Source: Larus michahellis (lineage: Eukaryota > Chordata > Aves > Charadriiformes > Laridae). Taken from it: a DNA stretch of 64,000 nucleotides. The DNA lies in the NCBI RefSeq assembly GCF_964199755.1, contig NC_133899.1, forward strand, positions 29,863,446 through 29,927,445, given 5' to 3'. Under the pieces are notes generated by a model that saw only the letters and a program-made list of their open reading frames with translations, searched no databases and was not told the origin of the DNA. Both the position numbers and the translations under genes were made by a program. Of this stretch, positions 1 to 13,390 are shown piece after piece (the first letter of the stretch is position 1; every line of letters begins with the position of its first letter).

Positions 1-3000
1 TCTCCAGATGGAAATGTACCACGTGCTACACCTAAAGCTAAGCTTGTGCAGAATCACTTTGCCTCTGGTGAGGCTGTGGTCTAGGCAGCCGGTTTCTCCT
101 TTTGTGCAGTCATATTCATGTAGGGTCATGAAAAACTTGGCAGGCAACTGCAAACCCACTTCCTTTCAGGTTGCTAACCTGATGGGAGAAAAGAAAACAC
201 TGGCATGCTCTGATTCTGAAGTTGTTGGCTCCAGAGATTCACTGCCTGGGTGATTTTTGCTTTTCATTGTTTATTAAGATTACAGGGAGTTGGCACCAAA
301 ACCATGAGGGCAGGAGTCCCAAATTAAGCAAATAAATACACTTCACTTCTACTTTAAAAAAAAATAAATCTGCAAATATGCTTTTCTATGAGAACAGATG
401 GTTCCCTCATTTCTGTTTCTGCAGAATGTTTTGTTTTGGTAGGATACAGACCTGCTCTCAGTCTCTGTTGTTTTTCTTCAGCTTTTGTTTTATGTCAGTT
501 TTCACCATTATCACATCTCTGGATGCCTCGAAACCAACACAGTGACTGCAACAAAGAGAAATTGGCTTTACCAATTATTTTCATAATTTCTTAAAATACG
601 TATGGTTTTCATTCCAATTTGCAATGAAATGGCAAAATTTCCTGTGCCTAGAAATTCTTGTCAGCTCTCATTTTAAAGCAATGGGCAAAGGGACACAATT
701 TAAAGAGCTAGATAAATAACTTGCATGCACTGCCTACACCGAAAGAAGATGGATTACATGTGCTTCCTTCTCTTATCTTTGTCTTGTAGAGCATCTTGTT
801 TGATGGACAGCCAAGCAAGGGCAGAAATGTGCTTTAGATAGACTTTAATAGTTGGGTTTTTTCCTCCTTCCTGACCAGTGGGATTTAAATTGCAATATTT
901 AGCACAGAACTGTACACTCCATTTGGTACAACTTCAAGAGCACAATAATTACAGGAATAAATCACCAATATCTGCTCAGTGTTTGTGGAAATGAAGATTA
1001 TAAAGCACTATAGAGCTGCAAGCAATAGCAGCTCAGGAAGATGGTGCTGGAAAGTAGTTTGTCTCTGAAGTTACCTCCCTAAGGAAGAGAGTTAATTATG
1101 ATAATAATATTCTTATTCTTTTGTTTCTTTGAGGACCAGAACTTTGGGAAAGGGTCTGAGCAGTGGTATAGGCAGACAAATCCAGAAATGTCCCCAAATA
1201 TAAAACCTGCAGTATTCAAGGTATCACCTCCCAGAGAGAAGAGCATGGAGGATACTTTTCCTACCTATCTCAGGCACCTTTGGAACTTGCTTTAAAAATA
1301 TTCCAGCCTTTGGTTCCTACGGAAAGTAAGGGAGGTTAAAATGTATAGCAGATGTTTACATCTGCTATGTAAAGTCATTTTTTTGCTCTCTGTCCTCTTG
1401 AAGCTAGCCCAAATTTAGGGCCAGCTACACTATACAACAAATTTAGTTTGGATTGCTTAATATGGGATGCAGAAACCTGCAGGCTTGACCCTCTTTCTGC
1501 CCCTCTTCCCCTTGTCCCAGATATAAGCATGACAATCCTCAGTATTCCAATACTTGCATATTGATGGATGCCACCTCCCAGTTGTGTCCATACAGTGCAT
1601 TATCAAAGAGCTCTGCAGAAAACTTTGTGGCATGTGTACAGACATTCAGCCTTTGGGGTTTTTTTTGGCTTGACATACACTAAAGCAAGCAGGAGCTCAG
1701 CTACTGAGGAATGGTAAATTTATTACAGATAGTTGTCGAGATTAAATGCATCAGTTCATCATCTTTGAAGGTTTTTGGAAAGGTTCCACATTTCTTGGGG
1801 GAGTCCTCACAGAAGGATCCACCACAGCTCCTTCCAGCACTAACCAAGAACTGAGGGGCAGGGCAGGAAGAGCCGTAGCTGATAAGGCACAAAAAATCAT
1901 AAATGAGATACCTGGAGGGGTTTTAGACAGTCCTTGAGCATAAGGATTGAGTTTCTGCAGTCTTCAGTTGACTTACACGGAATGAGGAGTGCAACTGGCC
2001 TATTGGTATTGATTTAGACCACCTTGCCAAGGAAAAGCTTGTTATCTGGGTGAGACTGTATAGTCTCCAAGTAAAACATTTCATAAATGAGAGCAAGTGC
2101 CTAACATTTATATCACCAGGCTGGCTATTTTCTTTCTGTGATAAATGCCAATGCTGAAAGGCAAGCAAGAAACAGAATCTATTCTATTCTTCAAAATTTT
2201 GGATAATAGAGGTGCCAAACTGTTTAAATTTGGAACCACTCAAATGCTAAAAAGACATCAAAACCAATATAAAATATTTTATAAATATACTTCAATACGA
2301 CTCATTCATTTTGCTTTGATTAAAGTAAGAACAAATCTCTTGTGACATTTTCAGAACAAAATGGGACAACCTCAATAAGTCATTTACTTTTTTCTATCTA
2401 ATAATAGTTTGAAAACAGTATCCTGAGAAGCATTTCACTTTCAATGAAGCTGCAAGGAAAATCTCTTCTGTCTAAAATATTTCAGCCGGTTCTGGGATTG
2501 AAAACGTCCTGGGTTAACATTTATTTTACAGACAGTCAGATCTATTTCCTGGCAAGACCACCTGGCTGGTGAATACCAGGGGATAAAACCAACATATACA
2601 AGTCTCAAGATAAAGGTTTCTGTCACAAATAAATCAATGTCCAACAGCAGTACATAAATGGAAAGTGGGAGAGGAGAGACTGTAAGGCTGTGATCATGTG
2701 AATTTATTAGAATTCAGGTCATGCTGATGTACGAAAAATGTTCTCGGGGAACAATAATTCACTTTACTTTGGACTGGATAGACTAGGAAATATGGCATCT
2801 TGCCTTAGTTTTCAGAGCTGGTATTTCATATGCATGGGAAATGTGAAATTCACTACACCAGTAAGGAATGAAGCTGTAGGGGAGAGAAAATCTGAGGCTT
2901 AACCAAAACTTCCAAAGTGACTAGTGACACTGGATTGCTAAAGGAATCTTATTTTTGGAAGGGTAATCTAGAAACATCTGTGTCTCTTTGATGTCTTCAA

Positions 3001-3795
3001 AACTGGGCCTCAAAAAAGGGAGAAACACATCGTAACTTAGTAAGTCTTGTCTTATTGATTACTTCTAGACCCTCTCTGGAAGAAAAAGCATACAATACCA
3101 ATACTTCTCTGGGCAAGAAGAGGTTGTGTATTTGTAAGCAATTTAGCAGTTGTCAACACTGGTTTACAAGAACAGTAGACAAGCCCATAAAAAATAGATA
3201 TAATCTCTTCATAGAACTTCTTGGCATCTTGGTTTCCTATTTTCAGACATCTTATTCTAAGAACCTTTGTTTATTGCCCAGAAGTGGCCTTCATCAACTG
3301 TATTAGCATGGTGTCAAGTGACATCAAGTGGTCATTTGAAGAAATCATTTGTGTCTTTCCTTCAGAGCAGTGGCCTTAGACTACTCTGCAGACCCCCTAA
3401 GGCTGAGGTTCACAGAACCACAGTAAGAGCTCAGTACTGATCCATTCTACTGTGTTAAAAACAAGCATTCATAAATGTGTCCACTCTTTGTACAGTCCAC
3501 GAAAGACTACAGTCTTCCCATGATTCCACTGAGACAAATATTTGGGAATCAAATTCTTGAAGTTACACAGAATTTCTCTGTTCCCTCAATCACCTGTATC
3601 TATTGGTATCAGCCAATACATTCCTAAATATATTGAAGCAGAGCTTGTTTCAATAAACTTCATAATTCTAACCTTAACAAATCCAGCTGACCATCAATGT
3701 TCATTTCACAAGCATATGAAAACCTTTGTAAAATGCAGATGGGCCATATTCTAGGAGCATGGGGGAAACAACAGGCTTGCTAGATTAGCAGCCCT
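1..3795. other. Gene-free AT-rich interval
   Basis: I see no convincing gene here. All open frames are under about 85 codons, overlap one another on both strands and have no recognisable motif. The only structure that stands out is a short near-perfect palindrome at 1345-1368, listed separately. Composition is AT-rich, as in avian intergenic DNA. Confidence 0.6.
1345..1368. repeat. 24-bp near-perfect palindrome
   Basis: An 11-base arm (ATAGCAGATGT, 1345-1355) is followed by TT and by its exact reverse complement (1358-1368). Only the two central bases break perfect symmetry. No matching terminal repeat or target-site duplication was seen nearby, so it cannot be assigned to a transposon. It may be chance or a binding site for a dimeric protein. 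Confidence 0.7.
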
Positions 3796-3897
3796 GAGCT
3801 ACCTGCTGTAGGAGACTCTGCTTGAGCATGGGCATGGGACTAGACAATCTCCAGGCATCACTTCCAGCCTCATCCGTTCTGTGAGCCTGTGATTCTG
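3796..3897 (+). mobile_element. CR1 LINE 3'-end fragment
   Basis: The sequence follows the CR1 3' UTR pattern in forward orientation: a CTGCTTGAGCATGGG stretch, then GGGACTAGACAATCTCCAGG, a CTTCCAGCCTCAT block and a terminal GTGATTCTG. It is heavily diverged and 5'-truncated, so it is an old dead copy with no coding part. Confidence 0.75.
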
Positions 3898-6800
3898 TTT
3901 GGTTGGAACAATATTGAAATACTCATTTTGAAAACACTTTTGCGTGTTGGTTCGTTGTTGTTGGTTTTTTTCCATAGAACATCCCTATCCTCACAATCTG
4001 CTATAATGTAATTATCTAGTGTAAAAACAGTCTTTCACAAAACTTTCAACTAATGTAGTTCCCAGAGTTGCTGTGTGAAAAACTTCCAAATCCATAATAA
4101 TCTGCCCAGCTCTGGGGAAGAGACACCAGTACTTGAAACCTTGCTGTTTAGACCAGTTCTCGATTCCTACCAGGCCTGATGTGTTGCTAACTAGATTCTG
4201 TGCATGTTTTTCAGGGAGCCTGAAGATAACATAAATGTTCAGTTACTCCTTATGCACTTCTGGTGACAATTAATTACAGCAATTTTTAAATTTTCATCTC
4301 TACTTTTAACAAGTGCTTTAGGTTTACTAAACCTAGTAACTAGGTTAATGTCATCTCATCCATTTCTCTGGCTTCCCTTGTGATGCTCTGGTGGGCTTAC
4401 GTGGCTTTTCAGCTCTTCAGGTTGTTCTGATAAATATGTAATAGCACAGAAGTGAACAGTGTACTAAAAATGCTGTGAAGAAGTTGTGAATTGAGATTGT
4501 TTATAGCACCTGTTGTATTTCTGACCTGTTCAGAAGTGATTTGTTTTTCCTCAGCATTTCAGTTAAGTCATGTTGAAATCTTCTGAGGTGTAACTATTAG
4601 ACTTGACACATCCCTCTATCTTTACAGGTGGGTATTTTTTTAAAAAAAGAGCTAGCTTGTCTAGAAAGTAGGAATATGGACACATTCAGACAGTGTTTCT
4701 TGTTCCATAATGTTCATTTCTACCAAAGATTCCCTATGTGTCTGATAATTAGAAAGAAAAGAGGACAGAAGTTTCCTGTAACTTTGGAAAAAATCGTGAC
4801 AATGTTTAACGCTCTGTCATGATGGTAGGGCTCCAGGCCATCTAGTAATGTCACTAGACAAGATCTGCTATAGGACCTTGCTTCCAGGCCCTATGAAAGG
4901 GACCCACAAATGTAAGGGGCTAGAGACAAGCTCTAATGCTCATATAGTACCATATGAAATGAAATCATAGAGTCTGTTCCCATCATATCAAGGTACCTTC
5001 TGAATTGTGCCATCAGATAGTGATGATCAAGACCAGCAAGAGATAAAGGGTCTAGTTCCCTCCTTTGTAGCACAGAGATAGCTATGGCAGGTCTCCAGTT
5101 GCTGTCTTGTTCCAACAAAAAAAGCCCTGAAAAATGGAGTTTTTTTTTAAATGGCCAGATAAGGGCCTTATCCTGAAAGTTTATGTTATGTGTGGCTCTG
5201 AACATTACACTCTCTGAATTTCCAGACAGAGTCACTGCCCCACCTGATTTCTAGATGCTTAGCTAGTCTTTGGTAGGCATGAGAAGTCCAGCATTGGAAG
5301 AGTAGTTTTGGTGTTGGTCAGAAGAAGAAATGTCAGGAGGTAGCTGGAAGAGGTTGACAGTGCAGGGTTGCTGTTGAGCAGAACTTTTCTGACCTGTAAT
5401 TTTGGGCTTTAGGTCAATTTTGGATTTGTCACCTGCTCTTCTCACTCTCTCCTGTACCAATGAAGCAACTTTAAATGATACTGGAAAAGTAGCAAACTCA
5501 CTTAAGAAAAGGCCCCCTTTTATACCATGCAAATTCAGACCGTGTCAAGCTTTGAATCAGTCCCTCAATGTTGGTTTTCAGGTGTCGGTACTTTTATTGT
5601 AAGTCATCCCACTTCAACCTGGGTAACCAGCTACTGAGTCCAAACTTTACAAAGGTCCGGCAGCGCTTCCTGTCCCAGTGTCCTCACATTTCCATGCAAA
5701 ATTATATTTGTATCAGTCATTGATCAAACACTCAAAATGTCACTTTACAATTTTTACAGTAACCCTCCTGTGTATTTTCCCTTCCCATCTTGAATTTCTT
5801 CCAGATGTTTCAATCTCTTTAAAACCTTTGTTTTTACAGGAGCAGTAGTGCTTTTCCCAACAGGTAAAACTATTTCCATTCCAGGTATTTGCCGAGCAGT
5901 TAATAACTATGTCCTATAAATCAAATGACCTGGTGCTTTCTGAAAAGCAGTGGAAACTTTTCCATCAGTGGGTATGTGTCAGTATTTTAATTAAATGCAA
6001 AATAATACTCATTACATCTAACAGTGCAAGTAGAAGAAGTTTATATTCTATCCAAATAAGTGAGTAAACAGCCCAAATCCTGAGAGCAACAGAATGAAAT
6101 GGAATTAAGCTGCCTGTGATGGTTTCCCCACTAAAATAATCGTTCCTGGCCACTGTATCACAGGTGCTTCCGTTTTTCAATTTATTTCTTAATTACATTT
6201 TCCTTTCAGAATTTTTTCTCTGACTTCAAGTGCCATAATTCATCTGTCTCTTTTCCTTCCTTTCTAAAAGTTACCTTAGACTCAGTCAGAAATGAAAGTG
6301 TCGGAGCAAGCTGGAGCACTGATTGAAATGGAAAATGGCATCACTCTATTAAGGTCCAAAGTAACAAATGGAAATTTTGCAAAAGGTAAAGAAAAAAAAA
6401 AATCAGCTATGTGTACAACATGTCATCAAAGTACCCTTCCGTTCAGTCAATTTTGTCCTGTGCATTAAACCACTTCCACAGAATAGTCACCAAGAGGCTT
6501 GGCATGTGCAGGGGCTTTAACATGCTTGCAAAGCACAGTGGGACATATAACAAAGCACTGCGGCATGGGAACGGTGAGGTGCCCCAGAAGGGGGACCCAG
6601 GCTCTGAGATTCAGCCAGTGGGCACCTATGGAGGGCTACAGGCAGAGGATCCACAGCCAGGAATTCATGCCTGCAAGAAGAGTCTTAGAGTGGCTCAACA
6701 CTATGCCACCTCCCTGTGCCTTTGCTCTCCAGCATCACAGGGTTGTTCCGTGTTTTCAGAGTAGTCCAACCACACGGCAATGCCCTGCTCTTTGCCAGGC

Positions 6801-9800
6801 TTCTAGGGAATGCTGTTAAATGAAAGACAAAGAACCAGTTTAAGTGCTGGACCTCTGTCGTCCACATTGCTTAGCTGATAACTCACTCTCCAACTCGGTT
6901 GTGGACCTCTCCAACTCATTTCTAGACAAATTTGGGACAGAAAGGGTAAGCTCTAAACAGCATAGATGTGAGAGAGCTGGTTCTACTTGGTGTCTGAGGC
7001 TGTTTCCTTTAGCAGCACAGACATAGCTCAGGCAGCGTTCTGGAGGGATTTCCTGGTTAGTGTTGTATCCCAAAATAACGCTTGCAGTTCTTTAGGGTGG
7101 AAAGTTACTGGTGAGGCGTTGAGTTTGGGATCTCTGTTCATTCACAAAAACACACGTGGAGCAGCTTCTAGTATCAAAAGGACCTGAACTCTTTGAAGTG
7201 AGTGGGAGAAATTCCTCTTGCTTCAGGGCCCCTGTCTCTGACCATGGCCACAGAACAGCTCTAGGGACTGCTGGGGAGACCAGAGGTGGGCTAGCTGTGC
7301 ATTGCCTTCTAGGAAGATGCCCACAGGGTTTCTCTACATCAGCAATAGCCTTCTGCACGTTACTTGACTGTGTTTTGACCAGTTGGAGGAAAGCAGGGGT
7401 TTTGAGCAGTCCATCATAAAGTGTTAGTGCCTGTTCTATCCTGTTTGTATCCCCTAGGCACTGTGGTCTATTAAGATGTATTTTTGCTAACAAAATCTGA
7501 AAGCCTATTAGAAGTGACTTTTGTGTCTTTATCAGCAAAAATGCAGATTTAATCTGATATGAAAACTACTAATCCATTAGGACTTGGACATTTCATTAGC
7601 ACGGAGAGAAGCTTTTATTGCCTGCTCAAACTTATAAACTTGTCTCCAACTGGAAGGAAATGGCATGTAGTTTGAAATCCCGGAGTTGGGGAGTACATGT
7701 GCTCAGGTGTCACGTCAATCTCGCTTGCCCCGGGGAATGCTTGTAGCGCTGTACTAAGCCCACGCTTGAAGGTCGCATGAGGAGAGTTTGCTGCTCGTCA
7801 TGCTGCTCTGCAGCCAGCAGCTTCGCCTCTGCAGTCACTGTGCTTGGAGCTCAAGTGCTGCTTGGGAATGTGCTACTTGAGTAGGAATAGATACTAAGCT
7901 ACTGGCCAGCTAAGCCATCCCTATGAGCTTCTGACATCAAGGAAGCAGAGAAAGGAAAGGAGAAGTAATTTATTGAGAATCATAGGTGAGGACTTTGCTG
8001 GGCTGTACACCCAACAGCATCCCCTGCCTTAGAGGGATGAAATACTGAGTGACTCACTGGAAGAAGCCTTGTGTCTTTTCTTCCTGCTGTCGCTTTGTGT
8101 TGTCCCATGATCTGCTCACAGTCCCTTTGGCTTTAACACCCTCACCAGTGCTTTGCCTCCCTGTCTTCTCCTTTCTCCTTCTCTTCTCTCTGCTTCTGCA
8201 TATGCTTAACTGGTCTTTCCTACTCCACTACTCCTTCTCTTCTATCGTTCAGCTGGGTTTATCCTCCTTCTCCCTTTTCCCAGCCTTAGGAAGGGTTTTT
8301 CTGTGTTAGCTCTCCTTCATAAACTGTGGAGAGCATAGATTTGAGCCTTGAATGAGGGCACTTCTTCAAAGTGCTCGTGGAGAGGACAAGGAGGTTTAGG
8401 GATGACTCTGCTCCTGGAAAGAAAAGTTGAGTCTACTGTTTCCTTCCCCTGAATCTTATATTTCATCCAACATTAGAAAGATTATACATGTCACAAACAT
8501 GCTTTAGATCTGCTGCAGGAAGATTTATCTGTAGTATTTTTTAAAACTGGCAGTAGCAGTCCCTCTTGCATCTTCTGCCCCTATTACTTGGGCGATGGAG
8601 CTGCATTTACAGGATGCCAGGGGAATTCTGATGAGATTGGTACAATCCCCATCAAAATCTAAATACTGATGCTCTGTTCAACCTCAAGGCTGGAATAAAG
8701 TTATTCAGAGCCCCTAGCATTAGATCCCTGCATTTGAAGGACAGTCCCCTGTATTGCCAATGCCATTGTATTCCTGGTGGAGGGAGACTGCCTCCCCTAA
8801 AGAGCAATTCAAAGTGGTGATACTACCTCTCCAGACCTGCCTTCCAACTTATTAGCAGCATAAAAAGTGAGGGTCTTCTCTTGTCTCTTGGCCTCTCAAC
8901 TGCTTGCCTTTTAAGTTGTACCTTTAACTTATCCCCTGAGCAATCTGATAACAGAAATATGTCAATGAAGTAAAACTCAGTAGCCTGATACAGCAAAAAA
9001 AGGTCCTGATGCACACATAAAGGATTCATTAGTAGAAAGACAAAATCATCAGTGTATCTATCTGACCACTTCAGCTGTTACACAATAGCTATTCGCAAAT
9101 CCAGGGTTGTGTCTCACAGCTGGCGCAGCCTGGCTTAGATAAATATAAAACTTGCTGTGAGGGAATAGCTCGTAATTGGGTTATGCACAGTGTTTTAATT
9201 AGATTTACGTAAATGCATACAATGCATTGCAGAAATCAATAGCTTGAAGAGCTTCTTCGGGTTTATTGTTCAATTCAGCAACATCAAGTCAGCTGAATTT
9301 AATAGCATGCTTACATTTACACCAACCCTCCAAAAATGGCACTCTTAACATGACTGATGGTATGTTTGAAATGTGCTGTGCTGCATAATGAGCTCTACCC
9401 AGAGGGTCCATTGCATGGTGCCCTCTTTTATCAATCTGGCCACTTGCAGACTGGGCACTTGCAGACAGTACCTGTCCATTACAAAGGAAGGAAGTAGGAA
9501 GTATTTTAATTCTAGGAAGAATTTAAGAATTAAACAAAAGCTGTGCCATCCAAAACAGTGCAGGTGAGTAGCAATTAAACTGACTTGGTAGGCTGACATG
9601 AGCTTATCAGTTACTGGAGTTAAAGCATTTACCATCTCTGCAAATGGTAGCAATGATAGAGAGCGAAGCAAGGTCTTTTTGTTATAACTGGAAGTAAAAG
9701 CCTATGAGCTACACACATCATGTATCATAGACAGGGTGTGCTGGTTTTCTGCAGAGATCTTAAGGAAAAAATAATTGTTTCATTATTTATTTCAACTGAG

Positions 9801-10783
9801 AAATTGAAATTGTTAAGAATAATTCCTTTCTTATGTACTGATAAAGACTTTCATGTCTATATCCATGAACGTGAGGAAAAACGCAGAAAGAAAACAGTAT
9901 TATCAGCTATTTCTTAAAGGCGACAAGTTCAAGTGCAGTGTGAGATAGATTTAAAATACTCTGAAGGTCCCAAATAGACCTGTATAGCATTTTTTAGGGT
10001 GAAAAGTGGCAGATTTTCTTTTTTTGTTGTTGTTGTTTTTTCCTACCTCAGTGTGGTCTGGCTGGCCCTACTGCTTTTCCATACCTTAAGAAGCTTTTCT
10101 GCCCTTAGGATTAGTAATGCTTTTATGTAAAATAAGGGTGAGACTTTTAGAACAGCTTGGTTTGGGGCTCACTTACCATCAATGAGAAGCAACTGCCACC
10201 AAGTGCTTCAAAGTTCTTACCTTAAAAGATCACTTGTTACAGAGAAAACTATGACTTTCCAGGAACATCATTAAGTGCAGAGTTACGCACTCAGAAGTTA
10301 ACTGTTAGGTTTAAAGAGCTTTTGCAAGGTCCATTTTTGCAGACTTTTTATGATACAGTCTTTAATTGACTGATCGCTGTCTAAACCTCCTGCCTTCTTC
10401 AGTACCTCAGTGGACACTGTTCATTTCTCTTTGCTGGACAAAGTGTAGTTTCAAGCTATTTTTACTACTGGTATTTAGACCCAGTATTTTGCTCCTCACT
10501 GATCACTGTTTTATCACTGTAGTAACATGACCATATTTTTGGGTGTCTGAAGATGCTCAGAAAGTTGTAATGAAGTTTCCAAAGCATCATTGTTTTATCC
10601 CAGAAATCACAACTAGATCCTTCTGTTATTCCATCTATAAGCCTGAGCTCTTTAGTTCTACCTCTCCAACATGTTTTTTTGGTCTCTTTTTCCGATTCCA
10701 CTTTCACCACTGCAGCACATGGTATCCCATGGGGCCATGGCCTGTACTCCACGCTAGTTGCATGTAAGAGTGATCACACATCT
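3898..10783. other. Gene-free interval between CR1 copies
   Basis: No gene is recognisable. The longest frame is a 148-codon minus-strand ORF at 7092-7538. It matches no family I know, and its complement is also open. Around 4318-4345 a small cluster of alternative stem-loops (TAGGTTT/AAACCTA and AACCTAGT/ACTAGGTT) is visible. A pyrimidine-rich stretch lies at about 8130-8290. The part around 7660-7830 has more CpG than its surroundings but no clear promoter elements. Confidence 0.55.
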
Positions 10784-10908
10784 CAGAGGTGGGTAGTCAT
10801 AGTGCTTAGAGACATGGTTTAGTGTTGGTTTTTGTCAGTGTTATGTTGATGGTTGGACTAGATGATCTGAAAGGTCTCTTCCAACCTAAGCAATTCTATG
10901 ATTCTGTG
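10784..10908 (+). mobile_element. CR1 LINE 3'-end fragment
   Basis: The fragment is in forward orientation. It contains the GTGCTTAGAGACATGGTTTA block, then GGTTGGACTAGATGATCT, CTTCCAACCTAAG and the octamer tail CTATGATTCTGTG. The same subfamily signature (the reverse-complement block with ATGTCTCTAAGCACCACG) occurs in the copies at 18.5 and 19.6 kb. It is truncated to the 3' UTR only. Confidence 0.9.
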
Positions 10909-11566
10909 TTTTTGTCTTCTGAGACTGAAGCTGCCGCTTTCAAAAGTGTCAACAGTCGAAGTCAGAAAAATCCACTGAATTTAGCCTTATAATTTGGTGG
11001 ATTTTCACAGCAGCAGGAGCTGTGACCCCAAAGACCATACCTGCACTAAATTGTAGTATGGTCATGCCTTCTAATGAAACTAAGCAAAGCGAAAGAAACC
11101 AAAAAGGCTTGCCAACCTTATTTTAAGACAGCAAAGGAAAATACACTTCCTGTTCTCTTTTATTCTTGTTCAGAAATTTTAAACGATGTTCTCAACTGGA
11201 TTTCATTTAAAAAAACCCATCCCAATTGTAAAGACCGCTAATAGAGTTCTGTGCTTGAGCATCATCATCAGACATTCCCTGAAAATTACCCTTGTTGTTT
11301 CAATGGATAGAGAACTGATGACCAAAAGGTGGTTTTCAGAAAGGAAGATTTAAGGTGCCATTTATATCAATGCACAATCTTGTGCTAAACAAGAAAATTT
11401 ACAGTTACTAGAGATGTGAAGATCAGACTTTGAATGTATTATTTCAACTAAACAGATTTAAATCAGGGGTTACAAAACTAAAATACAAGGAGTCACTTTG
11501 GTTCTATAAGGAGGACCTGGCCAAAGATGCAGAATTTGCGTGTTGCAAGAAATATGCATATATGCC

Positions 11567-11619
11567 AATAAAGATTTCAAATTAAAACAACAACCACTAG
11601 AATTAAAAAAAAAAAAAAA
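11567..11619 (+). other. AATAAA plus A15 tract (possible retrocopy tail)
   Basis: AATAAA at 11567-11572 lies 33 bases before an uninterrupted A15 (11605-11619). This is the spacing expected at the 3' end of a reverse-transcribed mRNA. I could not identify a parent gene in the preceding few hundred bases and did not find a clear target-site duplication. Chance in AT-rich DNA is a real alternative. Confidence 0.3.
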
Positions 11620-13286
11620 GTCATTAATTCAGGCTTGGAAAGAGTATGTAATAAATTCCTTTGTAGAAATTTGAAAGTACGCCCAGGCAAGATATGTATG
11701 AAAAGAAATCTGAAGGACACACCTGTCCTTTAAAAATGGTGGAGTGTTTTTTGCAGAATAAGACATTCTTCAACGAATTTTCTAAAACTCAGTTTATGCA
11801 GGGAAATGCTAATGTTATTGTGTAAAGGAAGCTGCTGGACCAACTGAAATCAAGTTTGGACTGCTTCCTATAAAGTCTGTCTGGTAATGAGTAGGCACAT
11901 GCATTTTTGTTGCCTGGATTTGAACAGTAGTCTCCAAAATAACTTGGTTCGGTATTTCGCAGACAGGGAACAAGGAAGAAAAGCTGAATCTTCAATAAAA
12001 TTGTCACTTGTATTCACAAGAATAATATAGACCAGAGTAAGGTACTTTGAAACTCTGCAAAAGAACAAGCAGGAAGATGGAGAAAGAGACAGTCAAAACC
12101 ACAAGAAAAGATAAATATAAGGGTCAATGCTCTGGTGGACTTGACAGATCCCCTGAATGAAAAAAGGAAATCAGTTCCACATGGCAGCTAGGAGTCAATA
12201 AGAAGTGGATGATAAGGGCAGGAGATTGCAGAAGAAAGAAGGTCCTGACCTAAGAACTTGAAGAAATGACACAAGCAAATGGACACTGGAGAATGTTCAT
12301 TACCTATAGTTTTGCTTACTTGTAGTACATGGGAAACATATGTAGTGTATCCTGTCATCCTTAAAAATAAAGTTGGGTGACTGGTGGCCTGGTGCATCAC
12401 TCTTTTTGCAATTAGTTTCATGGTGTTTATGAGGATACACTAGCCCACCTCTTTTGAGCCCTGGCTGATGCATAGACATGAAGTGCTCCTTCAATCGACC
12501 AGTCCAAGGTAGAGAGGGTGACCTTTCTCTCCATCAACCAGCCAGAGTGGTAAGCTGTGGTGGCCCTAAATTGTGCTGGTGCATAATAGACTGAGCACTC
12601 CAACACTTTCAAACCTACCATTATCTTTTTATATTTCATTATTCAGTCCTGGCTCCTTCCAGCTGAAACTCTTCTGAGTAGGGCTAGATTTTTCCATTAC
12701 ATATCTTATGGAAATCCATAAAGCAGAATTTTCAGAAGCAATGTTACTGGTTTTCAAATTGGATTGTTACTCTAAATCTAATTGGATTGAAACTCTAAAT
12801 TAATATGATGGAAACACGCTTCTTGTGAAATATTGTGGAGAAAACAGCCCACATTTCACTGAATATTTTTTTTTTTTTTTTTTTGCTCCTTTTTCTAATT
12901 TAAGAACTCACATAAAAGGACTAAGGCTTTCTGCAGTCATCCAGGTCTGATGGCTTTTTCTGGCACTGGTTACATCACCCTGGAATGCTCTTAGGATATG
13001 TCTTCTTTCAGGTGCTCACAGTGCCATGGGAATACAAGCTGTTGGTAACGCTGTGGCTAATGGCACTTCCCTGAAGATAGGTCTGCATTGTGCCGGGTGA
13101 ATGGTTGCGAAGAATAAAGAGGTCCAAAAAGGTGGTAGTTAGAGAATAAGATTAACAGATCGTTGGCCAGAAAGAGTCACCCTGATCAGCCAGTCTCACC
13201 ACTTGCATAATGAAAGACAGATTCAGGTAGCAATTTAAGTATGAAGCTCATAGCTGTTCTTGGAGTTGCTTTAAATTCTTTTAAAT

Positions 13287-13390
13287 CAGGTTCTGTGTGT
13301 TCTTAAATACACCAAGTGATGGTGAACCCACCACTTGCCAGCCATAAGTTTGGGAAGCCAGTCCCTGTCAGGGAACAGCAGTGCTCCCTC
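13287..13390 (-). mobile_element. Possible ancient CR1/L3-type fragment
   Basis: The stretch AAGTGATGGTGAACCCACCA followed by CTTGCCAGCC resembles the antisense '...GATGG...CCACC...TCCCTGGGC' block of old CR1/L3 elements. The surrounding sequence is too diverged to extend the match. It is a weak call based on motif resemblance only. Confidence 0.3.

Noticed and set aside
7092..7538. 148-codon minus-strand frame
   Set aside because: No family resemblance, and the complementary strand is open over much of the same span. Probably chance.
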